A DNA stretch of 5,503 nt from an uncultured Collinsella sp. (GTDB taxonomy: Bacteria; Actinomycetota; Coriobacteriia; Coriobacteriales; Coriobacteriaceae): assembly GCA_900553475.1 (NCBI GenBank), contig USEF01000113.1, positions 1 to 5,503 of the forward strand, given 5' to 3'. Under the pieces are notes generated by a model. It searched no databases and was not told the DNA's origin. It saw nothing but the letters and a program-made list of their open reading frames with translations. The position numbers were made by a program, and so were the translations under genes. The stretch's first letter is position 1. Every line of letters starts with the position of its first letter. Shown here piece after piece: positions 3,281 through 5,503 of this stretch.

Positions 3281-5503
3281 GTGTATCTCAAGTCCCTCAC
3301 GCTCAAAGGGTTCAAGTCGTTTGCCGACCGCGCCCATATGACGTTTGAGCCGGGCCTGACCGTCATCGTCGGTCCCAACGGCTCGGGAAAATCGAACATC
3401 TCTGACTCCATCCTGTGGGTTCTGGGCGAGCAGAGCGCCAAGCAGCTGCGCGGCCAGGCCATGGAGGATGTCATCTTCTCGGGCTCGTCGGCTCGCAAGC
3501 CGGTGGGTGTCGCCGAGGTCACGCTGGTGCTCGATAACTCGGACCATATGCTGCCCGTCGATTTTGACGAGGTTGCCATCACCCGTCGTATGTATCGCTC
3601 GGGCGAAAGCGAGTACCTCATCAACTCGAGTCCGTGCCGCCTGATGGACATTCAGGACATCCTGCACGATTCGGGCCTGGGCAAGGATACGCATTCCATC
3701 ATCAGCCAGGGCAAGCTCGACGCCATTTTGCAGAGCCGCCCCGAGGAGCGTCGCGCCCTCATCGAGGAGGCCGCCGGCATCTCCAAGCACAAGCGCCGCA
3801 AGGAGCGCGCGCTCAAAAAGATTAAGTCGATGGACGAGCACCTGACGCGTGCCCGCGACATCAATAAGGAAATCGCCCGTCAGCTGCGACCGCTGGAGCG
3901 TCAGGTCGATCGCGCACGCAAGTACAAAGAGCTGTCCTCTCGCGCGAACGAGCTTACGCAGATGCTGGCCGTCGACGAGCTGCGTTCGCTGCAGTCGCAG
4001 TGGAACGATCTGGAGAGCCGCTCCAAGGAAGGTGCCGCCGAGCTGGAGCTTGCGCAGTACCGCATGGGCGAAAAGGAGCGCGAGCTCGAGAAGCTCCAGG
4101 TTATGCTCGAGGAAAAAGGCTTGTTTGTGGGCGACCTGGGCGAGCAGCGCCGCCATATGCAAGATGTGGTCGGCCGCATTAACTCCGACATGCGCCTGCT
4201 CGAGGAAAAGGGTCACAACATGGTGTCGCGCCTGTCTGATATGCGCGGGCAGATTTCGAGCTCCGAGCATCAGCGTCGTCGCGTGGTCGAGGAGCTTGAG
4301 GACGCGCGTGCGCAGCTTGAGGAAGTGACCGGTGCGCATATGCAGGCCCAGGAGGACGTTGACGCCGCTGGTCCTGCCGCCGCTGAGCTCCACGAGCGGC
4401 GCGTGGCGCTCGACAATCAGATTTCGCAGCTTACGCGTGAGCATCGCGATGTTCAGCGCGTAGCCGATAACGCCGCGCTCGAGCTCGCCAAGGTGAAGGA
4501 CTCGCTGAGCAATGCCGAGGTCGAGGACAACATGTATGCCTCGCGCCTGGAGCAGATTGACGAGCAGCTCGAGGAGGTCATGGCCTCGCTCGAGAGCCGT
4601 CGTGACCGCGCCGAGGAGCTTGAAGGCGCTCTTGAGGAAGCGCGCCAGGCCCAGGCCGATGCGCGTGAGGCCACCGAGGTCGCCCGTGCAGCCCTGAAGG
4701 ACTTGCGTAATCGTGAGAGTGAGGCGCGCAACAAGCTGTCCGAGGTGCGCTCGGAGCTTGCCAGCCAAAAGAAACTCGATGCCCGCATGGCCGACAGCTC
4801 GCCGCTCGTGAGCCGTCTGGTGGGTGCGCTGGGCGACGATGTCTTGGGTCGTCTGGGCGACGTGCTGGAGGCCCCGCGCGAGCTTGAGGGCCTGGTCGAG
4901 CAGCTGCTTGCCGGCGACATCGATGCCCTACTGTTTGATGACGCAGCCACGCTTGAGCGTGCCGGTCGTGCGGCTCTGGACCAAAAGAAGGCCTCGGGCG
5001 AGGCACTGCTGATGGCGCGCGACGTGAGCGGCGGTGCTGCTGCTAAGGGCGCTGCCGGTTCGCGTCTGGTCGATCGTCTGTCCGTTCGTGCCGGTTATGG
5101 CCCGATTGTCGAGGCCCTGCTCGGCGGCTATTACGTGGTCGACGATTTGGCTGCCGCCCTGGCCGCGCCCGTCGTTGGCGGTGTGACCTACGTGACGCCC
5201 GATGGCGCTCGGGTGAGCTGTGGCGGCCTGGTGCGCGTGGGGCTCGATGCCGGCGAGGCTTCGGGTGCCTTGGAGCGCAAGCGTCGTATCCGTGAGCTGG
5301 AGGGCCTGGAGCCCGATCTGGCTGCCGTGTTTGAGCATGTGTCGGATCAGGTCGTCGAGGCCAATGCGGCCGTCGAGGGGGCGCGTGCTGCCGAGGGCGA
5401 TGCCGCCGGCGAGATTGCTCGTCTTGAGGGCGAGCGCCGCTCGCTGCTCTCCGAGATCGGCCGCTTGGAGCAAAGCGCCAACAATGCCGAGGTCGAGCGC
5501 GTA
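3281..5503 (+). CDS. smc: Chromosome segregation ATPase Smc (N-terminal 741 residues, runs off the right edge)
   Basis: Smc is the ATPase of the condensin-like complex with ScpA and ScpB that organises and separates the chromosome. The frame is open from GTG 3281 to the window end. It starts MYLKSLTLKGFKSFAD, the standard Smc N-terminus, which fixes the start. The N-terminal head holds Walker A GPNGSGKS (31-38), WVLGEQSAKQLRG with the arginine-finger candidate Arg57, and the Q-loop in HSIISQGKLDAIL (138-150; Gln143), followed by RRALIEEAAGISKHK (157-171). A long coiled coil rich in Glu, Arg, Leu and Ala covers about 172-505. The hinge domain is about 509-654 (LVSRLVGALGDDVLG to CGGLVRVG), with YGPIVEALLGGYYVVDD in its second half, and the returning coil begins near 660. 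About 440 residues, including the signature motif and Walker B of the C-terminal head, are expected beyond the window. It follows rnc by 10 nt, probably in the same transcript. Confidence 0.97.
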   Translation, partial: MYLKSLTLKGFKSFADRAHMTFEPGLTVIVGPNGSGKSNISDSILWVLGEQSAKQLRGQAMEDVIFSGSSARKPVGVAEVTLVLDNSDHMLPVDFDEVAITRRMYRSGESEYLINSSPCRLMDIQDILHDSGLGKDTHSIISQGKLDAILQSRPEERRALIEEAAGISKHKRRKERALKKIKSMDEHLTRARDINKEIARQLRPLERQVDRARKYKELSSRANELTQMLAVDELRSLQSQWNDLESRSKEGAAELELAQYRMGEKERELEKLQVMLEEKGLFVGDLGEQRRHMQDVVGRINSDMRLLEEKGHNMVSRLSDMRGQISSSEHQRRRVVEELEDARAQLEEVTGAHMQAQEDVDAAGPAAAELHERRVALDNQISQLTREHRDVQRVADNAALELAKVKDSLSNAEVEDNMYASRLEQIDEQLEEVMASLESRRDRAEELEGALEEARQAQADAREATEVARAALKDLRNRESEARNKLSEVRSELASQKKLDARMADSSPLVSRLVGALGDDVLGRLGDVLEAPRELEGLVEQLLAGDIDALLFDDAATLERAGRAALDQKKASGEALLMARDVSGGAAAKGAAGSRLVDRLSVRAGYGPIVEALLGGYYVVDDLAAALAAPVVGGVTYVTPDGARVSCGGLVRVGLDAGEASGALERKRRIRELEGLEPDLAAVFEHVSDQVVEANAAVEGARAAEGDAAGEIARLEGERRSLLSEIGRLEQSANNAEVERV

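Noticed and set aside
3128..4768. A 546-codon open frame on the - strand across the rnc end and smc.
   Set aside because: It lies wholly antisense to two confidently identified genes, its translation shows no family motifs, and such frames are common opposite GC-rich coiled-coil genes because CTC/GAG/CGC codons give no antisense stops.
4928..5473. A 181-codon open frame on the - strand within smc.
   Set aside because: It mirrors the Smc hinge and coil codons on the opposite strand and has no independent support.
1..5503. A new accessory system, mobile element or CRISPR array.
   Set aside because: Every gene is a recognised core function in one orientation with uniform composition, and I saw no array-like direct repeats, transposase, integrase or attachment site.

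Overview
The window reads as a stretch of core bacterial chromosome, not an accessory island. It is GC-rich, densely packed, and every supported gene lies on the + strand. The order is coiled-coil protein, yceD (DUF177), rpmF, plsX, acpP, rnc, smc. A DivIVA/SepIVA-like coiled-coil gene next to DUF177, followed by rnc and smc, is an actinobacterial arrangement. The insertion of rpmF-plsX-acpP and the codon use suggest a member of the Coriobacteriia (Collinsella-like). That assignment is inference from gene order and composition; no rRNA or other taxonomic marker is present.

Layout: the 3' end of a glutamine- and alanine-rich coiled-coil gene (1-275) overlaps by one base the start of yceD (275-829). 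A 64-nt gap with a good ribosome binding site leads to rpmF (894-1073; 59 aa, easy to miss because it is short). The 87-nt rpmF-plsX gap holds a -10-like box, a small stem-loop, a strong terminator-like hairpin and the plsX ribosome binding site. plsX (1161-2180) is followed by a 124-nt gap with another -10-like box and a perfect 22-bp palindrome. acpP (2305-2547) and rnc (2551-3270) are 3 nt apart, and the rnc ribosome binding site lies inside the acpP 3' end. smc begins with GTG at 3281, 10 nt after rnc, and is still open at the right edge (741 codons seen).

Functionally the window joins ribosome biogenesis (YceD for 23S rRNA, L32, RNase III), the start of phospholipid synthesis (PlsX and its acyl carrier partner AcpP) and chromosome organisation (Smc). 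The classic fatty-acid genes fabH, fabD and fabG that often sit between plsX and acpP are absent here. So is the mutM/fpg gene that often separates rnc and smc in Actinobacteria.

I found no mobile element, CRISPR array, tRNA, rRNA gene, toxin-antitoxin or defence module, and no evidence for a new multi-gene system. The points most worth checking are the two leader/terminator hairpins with their shared -10-like octamers, an Asn at a usual metal-ligand position of RNase III, an ACP with Asn before its phosphopantetheine serine, and a divergent Smc hinge.
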